Shown here: positions 23,761 to 31,452 of the stretch, in pieces
Layout: each line of letters opens with the position of its first letter
How positions within the stretch are numbered: position 1 is the stretch's first letter
From: Bacteroidia bacterium
GTDB taxonomy: Bacteria; Bacteroidota; Bacteroidia; Bacteroidales; CAJPTX01
Assembly (NCBI GenBank): GCA_905373475.1
Contig: CAJPTC010000010.1
Location: forward strand, 1 to 64,000
Length of the DNA stretch: 64,000 nucleotides
Reading direction: 5' to 3'
The notes under the pieces: generated by a model
Told to the model about the DNA's origin: nothing
Databases searched by the model: none
Seen by the model: only the letters and a program-made list of their open reading frames with translations
Program-made: the position numbers and the translations under genes

Positions 23761-25473
23761 ATGATGATGGTGATGAAAAGATATATATTGTTGTTGGGCT
23801 TGTTGCTTGCGTTTTTTACGCCTGCTTGGGCGCAAGACGATGCCTCAGACCAAGATGTGGTACTAAAAACTGACCTCCCTACTGGCTTCAACTACCAAGC
23901 TTTGATTTATGCCGACGGGAAACCAGTGGCTGAAAAAGACATCAAGCTTCGTATTACTTTGCAGGATGCTTCTACGCCCTATCTTGTAGAAGAACACAAT
24001 GCCAAAACCTCTAAAACGGGATGGGTAGAGGTACTTGTTGGGAGTCAGAATCCAGCCGATATGGAGAATGTTCCTTGGGAAAAAAGTCTTCTTGTAAAGG
24101 TGGAAGTAGACCTAACGGGCTCGGGCACTTACGTAGTTCTGGGCGCACCCGTAAAGATGGAGCCTGTACCCTACGCGCTTTTTGCAAAAACTGCTCCCAT
24201 TATTCGGGGAAACGGAGATACAGAAAAACCGATCTTCCAAGTACGCAATAGCCGCGACCTACCTATCTTCTCCGTATACGAAGATGCAATTTCTATGAAC
24301 GTGGCAGAACGTTCCGCGGGGACGCGTCGCCCACGTGGCGGATTTGCGGTCAAGACGTTCCGTACAACGGATCATGGCAACGAATCGTCAACGCGTTTGG
24401 CGCTTGACGATGGAGCTCTTTCTCTGTTTGTAGATCCTGTATTGCGTCGCCCACGTGGCGGGTTTGCAGTCAAGACGTTCCGCTCTTCGTTGCGTGGTGA
24501 GGAAGAACCTGAAACGCTTTTTAGCATGGATGAGCGTTCAACCTACTTCACGATAGACCAGTGCCAAGTGGGAAGTACCTTCCAATTCCGCGATCGCGAC
24601 GAAGAGGAAAAGATTATCATGAACCTTAAAGATGGTTACATCCAGACAGTGAGTGGCAATGATAAAAATGCGGTGCTCAAGAAGTTACCCGATCCAGCTT
24701 CCACGAGCCTAGATGTGACCTGGGTGGCTTCAGGTGGTTTCCCGAGCTATCTCATTCCTTATGGACTCGAATTTACAAACCTCATGCGCTGGCGTGTTCC
24801 AGAGGTTCAGATTGATGGGAACGATGTGCCCTACCATATCTCAATCATAGACAACGCCCCGAATGCACAAGGGAAAAATCTCTCTGACTACTTTACGGTA
24901 GGCAAGATCATAAAGTGCACAGCAGCCCCTGTTGGCTACAAGATGAAAGAAGCAGAGGCACTAATGCTCAAGAGCGATGTTGTGCTTGTAGCGGGGGAAA
25001 GCTATCCGTATGGCTCTATCCAAATAACTTGGGCAGAGTATCCTAATGTGGAGTATCTTCATGCATTAGGTGGTGGTAGTGGCGATATTCTTGCACGACC
25101 AGACCGGCTGGGTCTAGGTTTTCGGTCTTCGGTTCCTATAGATTACAATGTTAAAAGCTTCCATGATACGATTGAAGCGCTGCCGTTGACGGATCATGCC
25201 TATTGGCCCGAAGTGGCGCACAATATGCCCTTCAAACTTGAGGTGACCGACCCAGACTATGAAAACTACATTAAAGTCATTAACCGAGAAGGTGACAAGG
25301 TCTACTTCAAGCTGTCGGACAACGAAGATTTTTACAACTACGTAGTTGCTCACGGTGAAGAAGAAGTTAGCAAGAACGCTTATTTGATTAATGTAGGAAT
25401 GAGAGCAACGTTCCCCAATGGCGTCTACCCAGACGAGGATTTTGAGTTCAAAATCTATATCAAGAAGAAATAG
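23761..25473 (+). CDS. secreted FNYQA/GGFAV-repeat protein, tandem copy 3
   Basis: 570 residues (566 if the ATG at 23773 is used; three ATG codons precede it). Signal peptide around MKRYILLLGLLLAFFTPAWA. FNYQALIYADGKPVAEKDIK, VEEHNAKTSKTGW and PYALFAKTAPIIRG mark the first domain. Two TRRPRGGFAVKTFR-type motifs occur near 188 and 229 and are nearly identical in DNA (24327-24362 and 24447-24482). The C-terminal domain starts at LEFTNLMRW and ends in a Lys-rich FKIYIKKK. It has 30 bases to copy 2 and is the last gene of the run before a terminator hairpin. Confidence 0.8.
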   Translation: MMMVMKRYILLLGLLLAFFTPAWAQDDASDQDVVLKTDLPTGFNYQALIYADGKPVAEKDIKLRITLQDASTPYLVEEHNAKTSKTGWVEVLVGSQNPADMENVPWEKSLLVKVEVDLTGSGTYVVLGAPVKMEPVPYALFAKTAPIIRGNGDTEKPIFQVRNSRDLPIFSVYEDAISMNVAERSAGTRRPRGGFAVKTFRTTDHGNESSTRLALDDGALSLFVDPVLRRPRGGFAVKTFRSSLRGEEEPETLFSMDERSTYFTIDQCQVGSTFQFRDRDEEEKIIMNLKDGYIQTVSGNDKNAVLKKLPDPASTSLDVTWVASGGFPSYLIPYGLEFTNLMRWRVPEVQIDGNDVPYHISIIDNAPNAQGKNLSDYFTVGKIIKCTAAPVGYKMKEAEALMLKSDVVLVAGESYPYGSIQITWAEYPNVEYLHALGGGSGDILARPDRLGLGFRSSVPIDYNVKSFHDTIEALPLTDHAYWPEVAHNMPFKLEVTDPDYENYIKVINREGDKVYFKLSDNEDFYNYVVAHGEEEVSKNAYLINVGMRATFPNGVYPDEDFEFKIYIKKK

Positions 25474-25510
25474 CTGCTAAGTGTTAGCAGAGTATTACAC
25501 AACAAAAACA

Positions 25511-25518
25511 TAACTTTG
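25511..25518 (+). promoter_or_regulatory. -7-like box before the hairpin upstream of paralogue 2
   Basis: TAACTTTG is a perfect TAnnTTTG match but without a -33 TTTG at 19 bases. If used, the transcript would begin just inside or before the 25518-25550 hairpin, making that hairpin part of the leader of the gene at 25572. Confidence 0.35.
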
Positions 25519-25556
25519 TAGAGACGTTGCTATTACGGCAACGTCTCTACTTTTTT
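25518..25556 (+). terminator. strong hairpin with T-run between copy 3 and paralogue 2
   Basis: A perfect 13-bp stem (GTAGAGACGTTGC/GCAACGTCTCTAC) with a 7-base loop and six T directly after. It ends the 19760-25473 operon. The T-run abuts the AGGAGGA ribosome site of the next gene, so readthrough or attenuation would control that gene. Confidence 0.9.
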
Positions 25557-25571
25557 AGGAGGATAAAAAAA

Positions 25572-26213
25572 ATGCGCAAACTACTGGGTCTCGTTCTTTT
25601 GCTCTCTTTAGCGACCACGCTTGCCGCTCAAACCGCATTTGAGCTTGCGGGGCAAACCATACAACCTCCCAAGAATGCTTGCCAGATTTGTCGTGGTAAG
25701 AAAAAAGCGATTAAAGCTTTAGGAGAGCCACTAGCGGGAAGATATTACCTCATCGCGCAATTCAAGGAAATTCCCAATCAAGACGCACTCAAAAAACTAG
25801 CCGAGCAAGGAGTTACACTGCACGACTATATTGCTGATAAAACCTACTATGTTACTATTCAACAAGACGCCATTCGGCAGAGCGTGAAGGGTACAGGGAT
25901 TGTCTCTCTAATGCCCATCGAATGGCAATGGAAAGTCTCTTCCTCCCTCCTGAGCGACGACATTCCTTCATTTGCCCTAAAAGGCGGACTAGTTGGAATT
26001 GTGGTGAACTACCAAGAAGAGTTTACCCCTACTTGGGTCGCAGCGCGCCTCCGTGAAATGGGGATAGGGGAAGCGGCACACATTACGGGCGCACCCTTTT
26101 ATTCGTTCGAATTGTGGGTATCGCGCTCCCAGATTGAAGAACTTGCCAAAGAACAGTGGGTTAAAATGGTGTGTATGGTTTCGCCGCCTGCTGTCCTTTT
26201 TGAGAGCCATTAG
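25572..26213 (+). CDS. secreted stand-alone subtilase-propeptide-like protein, paralogue 2
   Basis: 213 residues. Signal peptide MRKLLGLVLLLSLATTLAAQ. Paralogous to 13932-14573: QTAFELAGQTIQPPKNA, YYLIAQFKEIPN, LAEQGVTLHDYIADKTYYV, IVVNYQEE and a final WVKMVCMVSPPA. A CQIC pair near residue 37 is not in the paralogue. The strand-helix order and LIAQFK..P....L...GV.L.DYI resemble S8 peptidase prodomains of Bacteroidota, but no protease domain follows. An ideal ribosome site AGGAGGA sits 9 bases upstream of the ATG. Role unknown; a secreted inhibitor or chaperone-like propeptide is possible. Confidence 0.75.
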   Translation: MRKLLGLVLLLSLATTLAAQTAFELAGQTIQPPKNACQICRGKKKAIKALGEPLAGRYYLIAQFKEIPNQDALKKLAEQGVTLHDYIADKTYYVTIQQDAIRQSVKGTGIVSLMPIEWQWKVSSSLLSDDIPSFALKGGLVGIVVNYQEEFTPTWVAARLREMGIGEAAHITGAPFYSFELWVSRSQIEELAKEQWVKMVCMVSPPAVLFESH

Positions 26214-26239
26214 CCTAGAGCAAGTGGGCAGAAGCTCTG

Positions 26240-26286
26240 TTTTGCCATGACGCTAGCAGAAGCTTACACACTTTTTCAGGCACTAC
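26240..26286. repeat. 47-bp imperfect repeat, copy B
   Basis: Matches positions 8-54 at 42 of 47 bases, same orientation. It fills most of the 82-base gap between the propeptide-like gene and the 3' end of the methyltransferase gene. See copy A for interpretation. Confidence 0.7.
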
Positions 26287-26295
26287 TTTGCGTGC

Positions 26296-28770
26296 CTACT
26301 TGCACGCTTCAAAGCAGTTGTTCAGTTCCCTGTACCGAATTTCGACGGCATGTTCCAGCACGTAGAGAATACGCTGGTAGTGCGCAATATCAAATACGCT
26401 GAGCTTTCGCCCCATCCGTTCCTTTAGCCATTTCTGCGCTGGCTGGAACGGACCAATGTATTCTTGCCATGCTGCGCTGTTTACACCCTCAAAGAACTGC
26501 TTGGCGTTAATATATACCCTATTATCGCAGTATTGTATTCTTTGTACGCGATTATGCCCTTTTATGGGGAAAGATGTCGCCAGCTTCCACGCTTCGCATC
26601 GCTCCATGAGATGCAATTGGCGAAGACGCCCTCCCACCTCAGCAAGACGGCGGTATTCAGATAGTTGAGTAGGATAAGGTACGCGCGGAAAATCTATCTT
26701 AAGAAAAGCCTCGAAGCGTTGGCAGTAACTCGGCGAGTTGAGCACGGCATACACATAATCGAATAGTTCTTGTGCCTCCGTTTTTACACCAAGCCTTTTT
26801 TCTATCTCTTTGAGCACAGTAGAATGGAAATTCGTTTCACAGAACTGTCTCCCATTTACCAGAATTTGTTGGGGCGTAACCTTTGCGTTGCGCAAGCGGT
26901 AAAGCGGAAACACCGTCGTATTTCCCATAAAACAGATCCTATCCACAAGACGTTGCGTTACAAAACAATGATGGTAAGCACCCGTATTTTTTACCGTTCT
27001 TAGGCTCACCAAGGCAACATTGTCAGTAGCAAGCATACTACCTAGCTTTTTGAAACGAGGGTAGGCAATTAAGCCTCTGTGCTTGGAGTAAAGTGTGTAG
27101 CGCAGATCAAACGGATAGTAATCTATAGCAACTACTGCTCCGTGTTCTGTATCTTGAAGGTTCTTGATGGCTTGTGCCAATTTCCAATCGCGCCCATCTA
27201 ACCCGACGTCATATTTAGCGCGGAAATTCTCTTCTCTGAGACGCTTAGCATCGGCTATCAAGGGGCGAAAATCGTCAGCTTGCCACTGTATAGCCAGTTT
27301 GTCGCGTTGCGTTTCAACAGCGGTACTATACACCTCAAATAACTCTTGAAGTCCGAACCCATGCTGGTACTCCTCTTGTAACGCAAAATCCTTAGGTACA
27401 AGATAGTAGTACGGAGCAGTGGGCAAGAGTTGCTGCCAAGCAATATGTTGAAAGGTGTGCGTGTTGAGAAAATCTTCTTTCGCCATACGCAAACCAAAAA
27501 TTTCGTGATAGTATACTTTAGCTAGCGTTTCGTTGTGAGGCTTTTTATGTTTCACAAAAAAACTGATACAAACCCCAGTTTTTATATTGAATAGGTTCTC
27601 GTCTTTCTCTCCAGTTCGAGTTTTCGCACTATAGCGCGAATCGCCATGAAGGTTTAAGATATAAATCGCATCAAAATAGGAGAGCAGTTCTCTACGCATC
27701 TGACGGTGAATAATACCATCGAGGTAACCCTTATTCGTGATAAAAGCCACTATTCCTTCCCCCGAACATTCTACACAGTGCTGTGCAAGTGCAATAAACT
27801 TGACGTAGTCGTCGCTCAGCGCCACGATGTTCACTTCTTCTAGTCTTTCAGACTTACCATCGCAATAGGGCTTGTATTTTTTCACGAGCTCAGTAATCCA
27901 TTCGCCCTTGTTCGCACTCCCTCTGTTGTAGGGAGGGTTGCCCATTACAATTGTTATTCCTTTCCGTTTCCGTGCAAAGTCCATACTTGAAGCCAACAAA
28001 GAATTGGCAAGGTGGAATTGCACAGGGGGAATACCTTTGCCTCCTCGCGCCTGATAAGCCAGAGCTGTATTCATCTGTGCAATGCAGTAGGTAGGCCAAA
28101 GAATTTCAAATCCGTGTAATTCTACATCTTGTTGTTCTGGGCATTCAGCTAACATGCGCAACGCCTCTGCAAGAAAAGCCCCTGTCCCAGCGGCTGGTTC
28201 AATAATCTGGAGGCGTTTTTTTGGGAAACTTCCCCATTCGGAGGCCAGTAACCACTGCGTAGCATCTACCATAAAACGTACGATGCACGAAGGCGTGTAC
28301 CAAACTCCTAAGCGCTTACGTGCCACAGGATCGTAAACTGCAAGAAAAGCTTCGTAGAGATGCAGTAGTAACTGTTCGGGGTATTGCTCCCGCAGTGTGG
28401 CAAAATCATCTGTTGTTAATACAGCATGAATTTCAGCCTGCAAGCTGGGCGAGAGCTCTTGTAAGAAAGAAAAGGGAGACTCCAACGTAGTTTGCCCCTG
28501 CGGAAAAAGGGCATTGAAGAGCGCCATTTGTGCCCAATAATTGGCAAACTCGTCTAGGTTACTCACAGCACCTAGCTTGCAGAGTCGTTCATATTCCGAG
28601 CGTAGTTTGGCAGCTCCTGTGGTGCACGATGTACAAAATTGCTCACTTACAACCTCGCGCAGCTTAGTTACTAAAAGAGCAAGCTGCACGGCAAACGCCT
28701 GTAAAGAGGATTGAGACAGTTTCCCCTCAGACGTTTTTTTTCTTTCAGGAGTAGGCGACGGCAATTTCAT
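26296..28770 (-). CDS. N6-adenine DNA methyltransferase, type ISP/IIG-like, apparently solitary
   Basis: 824 residues. A helical N-terminal region leads to LYEAFLAVYDP....LGVWYTP (about 130-155), methyltransferase motif I EPAAGTGAFLAEAL near 188, and the catalytic NPPY near 275-278, typical of N6-adenine (gamma-type) methylases. The C-terminal ~350 residues match the specificity/type ISP C-terminal pattern: YYPFDLRYTLYSKH, then GLIAYPR and VSLRTVKN. No Mrr-like nuclease or helicase domain is present, and no restriction gene is adjacent, so it looks like a methylase-only relative of LlaGI-type enzymes, or a type IIG enzyme whose nuclease I cannot see. It lies next to a possible mobile-element repeat. 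Confidence 0.88.
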   Translation of the reverse strand: MKLPSPTPERKKTSEGKLSQSSLQAFAVQLALLVTKLREVVSEQFCTSCTTGAAKLRSEYERLCKLGAVSNLDEFANYWAQMALFNALFPQGQTTLESPFSFLQELSPSLQAEIHAVLTTDDFATLREQYPEQLLLHLYEAFLAVYDPVARKRLGVWYTPSCIVRFMVDATQWLLASEWGSFPKKRLQIIEPAAGTGAFLAEALRMLAECPEQQDVELHGFEILWPTYCIAQMNTALAYQARGGKGIPPVQFHLANSLLASSMDFARKRKGITIVMGNPPYNRGSANKGEWITELVKKYKPYCDGKSERLEEVNIVALSDDYVKFIALAQHCVECSGEGIVAFITNKGYLDGIIHRQMRRELLSYFDAIYILNLHGDSRYSAKTRTGEKDENLFNIKTGVCISFFVKHKKPHNETLAKVYYHEIFGLRMAKEDFLNTHTFQHIAWQQLLPTAPYYYLVPKDFALQEEYQHGFGLQELFEVYSTAVETQRDKLAIQWQADDFRPLIADAKRLREENFRAKYDVGLDGRDWKLAQAIKNLQDTEHGAVVAIDYYPFDLRYTLYSKHRGLIAYPRFKKLGSMLATDNVALVSLRTVKNTGAYHHCFVTQRLVDRICFMGNTTVFPLYRLRNAKVTPQQILVNGRQFCETNFHSTVLKEIEKRLGVKTEAQELFDYVYAVLNSPSYCQRFEAFLKIDFPRVPYPTQLSEYRRLAEVGGRLRQLHLMERCEAWKLATSFPIKGHNRVQRIQYCDNRVYINAKQFFEGVNSAAWQEYIGPFQPAQKWLKERMGRKLSVFDIAHYQRILYVLEHAVEIRYRELNNCFEACK

Positions 28771-28882
28771 TTACATCAAATATACAATTTCTGAACAGAC
28801 AAAATATCTGTGCTTCCTAAGCGTAAACCTGTGCCCAATAGCACTAAGTTTGAAGCAGAAAATAGGTTTCAAAAGTTCCTAC

Positions 28883-28890
28883 TATCTTTG
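28883..28890 (+). promoter_or_regulatory. -7 box for the OmpH-like/DivIC pair
   Basis: TATCTTTG is a perfect TAnnTTTG match 46 bases before the ATG at 28937; TTTG occurs 30 bases further up (28849), which is longer than the usual spacing. Confidence 0.5.
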
Positions 28891-28936
28891 TTCTGTCGAA
28901 TAAAAATAAAGAGCGGCGTGTGCCGCAACGAAACAG

Positions 28937-29581
28937 ATGAAGCAAGTTGCAGTAGTAGTTTTAGGATTGTTGTTAGCCTTTTCCGTCGCTAGTTGCAAGA
29001 ACGAGGGGCAAGGAGGAAATACCTCTACCACCGATTCGCTAGGGGTATCCACCACCGAGGCTTCTAGCTCGCAGAGCACCACTTCGCAGGTAGTATTCCC
29101 TAGCGATGGAATACGGATTGCGTGGGTAAATATGGATTCGTTGCTCAAGGGCTATGACTACTACTTTGCCATGCAGCGCGAGATGGAAGCACTGACCGCA
29201 CAAGCAGAAAAAGAGCTTACAACCAAAGGACAACAGTTGCAGAAGCGCGACGAAAAACTTCGCAACGATGTTGAGAAAGGGCTTGTAACTCGCAGCGAGG
29301 CGCAGCAGCAAGCACAAGAATTGGCGCAAGATCAAACACGCTACCTTCAGTTGCAAGAGAGCAAACGCCAGCAGCTAGCAGAAGAGGAACAGGTGCGCTT
29401 GCGTCGTGTACAAGATGCCATAGACACTTACATTCGTAAGTACAACCAAGAGCATGGTTACCATTACATACTGAGTGTGGGACTTCTGTACGCTGACCCA
29501 GCTCTTTCAGTTACACAGGATGTACTCCGTGGGTTGAATGCCGATTACGCAGCACAACAAACCACCAATAACCCAAAATAG
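28937..29581 (+). CDS. OmpH/Skp-like periplasmic lipoprotein
   Basis: 214 residues. Signal peptide with lipobox VASC (Cys20), then a Ser/Thr-rich tether (about 22-55). The core matches the OmpH/Skp fold: IRIAWVNMDSLLKGYDYY, a long coiled coil rich in Gln, Glu and Lys (about 80-165), and YHYILSVGLLYADPALSVT closing the small beta-domain. Skp-type proteins chaperone unfolded outer-membrane proteins in the periplasm; the lipid anchor and tether are typical of Bacteroidota versions. The DivIC gene follows after 9 bases. Confidence 0.88.
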   Translation: MKQVAVVVLGLLLAFSVASCKNEGQGGNTSTTDSLGVSTTEASSSQSTTSQVVFPSDGIRIAWVNMDSLLKGYDYYFAMQREMEALTAQAEKELTTKGQQLQKRDEKLRNDVEKGLVTRSEAQQQAQELAQDQTRYLQLQESKRQQLAEEEQVRLRRVQDAIDTYIRKYNQEHGYHYILSVGLLYADPALSVTQDVLRGLNADYAAQQTTNNPK

Positions 29582-29590
29582 GTTACTACT

Positions 29591-29911
29591 GTGAAGCTAC
29601 GCCTAGGCAACCTTCCCCCGCGTGTAGAACGCATTCTCGTATTCCTGAGCAAAAAGTATGTTATACTACTGCTCGTATTTGTGATTTGGGCGGGGATTTT
29701 CGATGCTAATAGTTTGGTAAACATCCTTTCAGCACGGCATCGGGTAAAGGAATTAGGCGAAAAGAAAGCGTACTACCAGCAACAAATAGATGAAGAACAG
29801 CGACGTCTGGATGAACTGCATACCAGCCGCGAGAATCTGGAGAAGTTCGCACGCGAACAATATTACATGCGGCGCGCTAATGAGGACATCTATGTAGTTG
29901 TAGACAAGTAG
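29591..29911 (+). CDS. septum formation initiator DivIC/FtsB family
   Basis: 106 residues beginning with GTG. One membrane helix (about 23-42, KYVILLLVFVIWAGIFDANS), then a coiled coil (about 50-85, KKAYYQQQIDEEQRRLDEL) and the family-typical ENLEKFAREQYYMRRANED(I/L)YVV end. These proteins form part of the divisome with FtsL and FtsQ. It is co-transcribed with the OmpH-like gene and followed by a strong terminator. Confidence 0.9.
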   Translation: MKLRLGNLPPRVERILVFLSKKYVILLLVFVIWAGIFDANSLVNILSARHRVKELGEKKAYYQQQIDEEQRRLDELHTSRENLEKFAREQYYMRRANEDIYVVVDK

Positions 29912-29933
29912 CGCTTTAAGAGAATCTTAATAG

Positions 29934-29969
29934 AAAGAGACATCTCCATTTATGGGATGTCTCTTTTTT
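29934..29969 (+). terminator. terminator after the DivIC gene
   Basis: An 11-bp stem AAAGAGACATC/GATGTCTCTTT with an 11-base loop is followed by further T residues. It ends the 28937-29911 operon. Confidence 0.9.
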
Positions 29970-30113
29970 ATTACAGGAGCAATAGCATGACTCCAAAAAA
30001 TACGTAATGCGCGTCGCTGTTTGATCATGTTGTTTTAGGGTGCGTTGCCTGCAACGTCCGTCTTCTGATTATCAATTCATTGACGTTTTTTGAGACATAA
30101 ACGGAGCGCAGAT

Positions 30114-31433
30114 TTAGTTTTCGCTCTGCCCATCTTCCGTTTCCGTTAGTTGGTTGGACTTAGGAGTTTCGTCTAGAGCAGACGCAGGACGTGTTTTAAT
30201 TCGTCGTCCTTTACGTATTATCGCACCGTAAAACGCAGAGACAGCGGGAACTTTCTCCAGTACGGGGATGAGGATACTAGTAAGTACAATACTTGTTAGA
30301 ATAACGGCGTAGGTGAGATCGCGAATCATTTCACCGCCAGGTAACCCGTATTGAAGTGGCAAACTAGCCAAAACGGCAGCTGCCAGTCCCTTTGGCGCCA
30401 TGGTAGACATAATCGTAAGATCAATGGTCGGTAATGCCTCATATATAGAGAATTTCACCACTGGGATACGCAGGATGTAGATTACAATCGTGATAAAGAA
30501 TCCAAATAGGAGCGCCCAGCCGTTGGTAAATTGGATAGAGATCCCGATAAATACAAAAAAGAAGGTCTTGAGTAGAAAGACTATCTCCGAGAAAAACTGT
30601 TTCTCGGAATCATTGAACGTATTCATACCGCGGCTCACGAGGCGCTGAATCGTTTTGAAACGAAAGCGGTCTATGTTAGCAAGCGTAACACCAAAAGCAA
30701 GAGCCGCTATAGCACCACTGAATCCTAAAACTTCGGCAATTCCATATATCACAAAGACAAAGGCGGGAGTAGTAAACATGGAATTTTTAATGGTACGTAT
30801 TTTGGCCAGAAGCACGGACCAAAGTAATGCGCTAACAATCCCCAATAAAGCCGCTAAAGTAAAAGAGCTAATAATACTACCAACAATGACTCCTACGCGA
30901 ATACCATCGGCACTGTAGGCCTGAATAAGGGCTAACACAAAAACAATACAGAGCACGTCGGATAGCGCAGATTCGAGTACCAAGATAGTACGCGCACTTT
31001 CTTGCAATTTTAGCTGTTTTACAAGCGGAATTACGACTGCTGAAGAGGTGCCCCCTAAAATAGCGCCAAGTGTAAATGCAGGAATTGGTTCTAGCCCAAG
31101 AAGTAGCCAAGCGATGAGACCGACTACAAGTGTAGTTGCACCAAAATTGGTACACGTTATAAACGTCATCCCACGTAGTGCAGACTGCATGGTCTCAAAA
31201 CGCAGATCGAGTCCTCCTTGAAACAGAATAAAAACGAGGGTGATCGTCGTAAAAATCCCCGTTACAATACCAAACGATTCGGGGGTTACGAGGTTAAGAA
31301 CAGGACCGATGATGATACCGATGATCATGAGCATCAGAACATCGGGTATACCTTTTTTCTCAAAGATTCCTGCAAAAAGGTGGGACACAAAAATGAGTAA
31401 CCCAATAAAAATCACGAGTTGCGCTGCATCCAT
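30114..31433 (-). CDS. cation:proton antiporter (NhaP/CPA type)
   Basis: 439 residues with about 12-13 membrane helices. FQGGLDLRFE near residue 72, GGTSSAVVIPL near 130, and LVLESALSDVLCIVF near 150-165, where Glu and Asp lie in the ion-binding helix, mark a CPA1/CPA2 antiporter that exchanges Na+ or K+ for H+ across the inner membrane. The C-terminal tail (about 405-439) is charged and cytoplasmic. It is the last gene of the STAS-HTH-rnz-antiporter run, 19 bases after rnz. Confidence 0.9.
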   Translation of the reverse strand: MDAAQLVIFIGLLIFVSHLFAGIFEKKGIPDVLMLMIIGIIIGPVLNLVTPESFGIVTGIFTTITLVFILFQGGLDLRFETMQSALRGMTFITCTNFGATTLVVGLIAWLLLGLEPIPAFTLGAILGGTSSAVVIPLVKQLKLQESARTILVLESALSDVLCIVFVLALIQAYSADGIRVGVIVGSIISSFTLAALLGIVSALLWSVLLAKIRTIKNSMFTTPAFVFVIYGIAEVLGFSGAIAALAFGVTLANIDRFRFKTIQRLVSRGMNTFNDSEKQFFSEIVFLLKTFFFVFIGISIQFTNGWALLFGFFITIVIYILRIPVVKFSIYEALPTIDLTIMSTMAPKGLAAAVLASLPLQYGLPGGEMIRDLTYAVILTSIVLTSILIPVLEKVPAVSAFYGAIIRKGRRIKTRPASALDETPKSNQLTETEDGQSEN

Positions 31434-31452
31434 AGCTTATTATGCAATAGTT

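Noticed and set aside
28777..28784. TATATTTG on the minus strand as the promoter of the methyltransferase gene
   Set aside because: It is a perfect -7 match but would start transcription at the ATG itself, giving a leaderless message; without a -33 box I did not list it.
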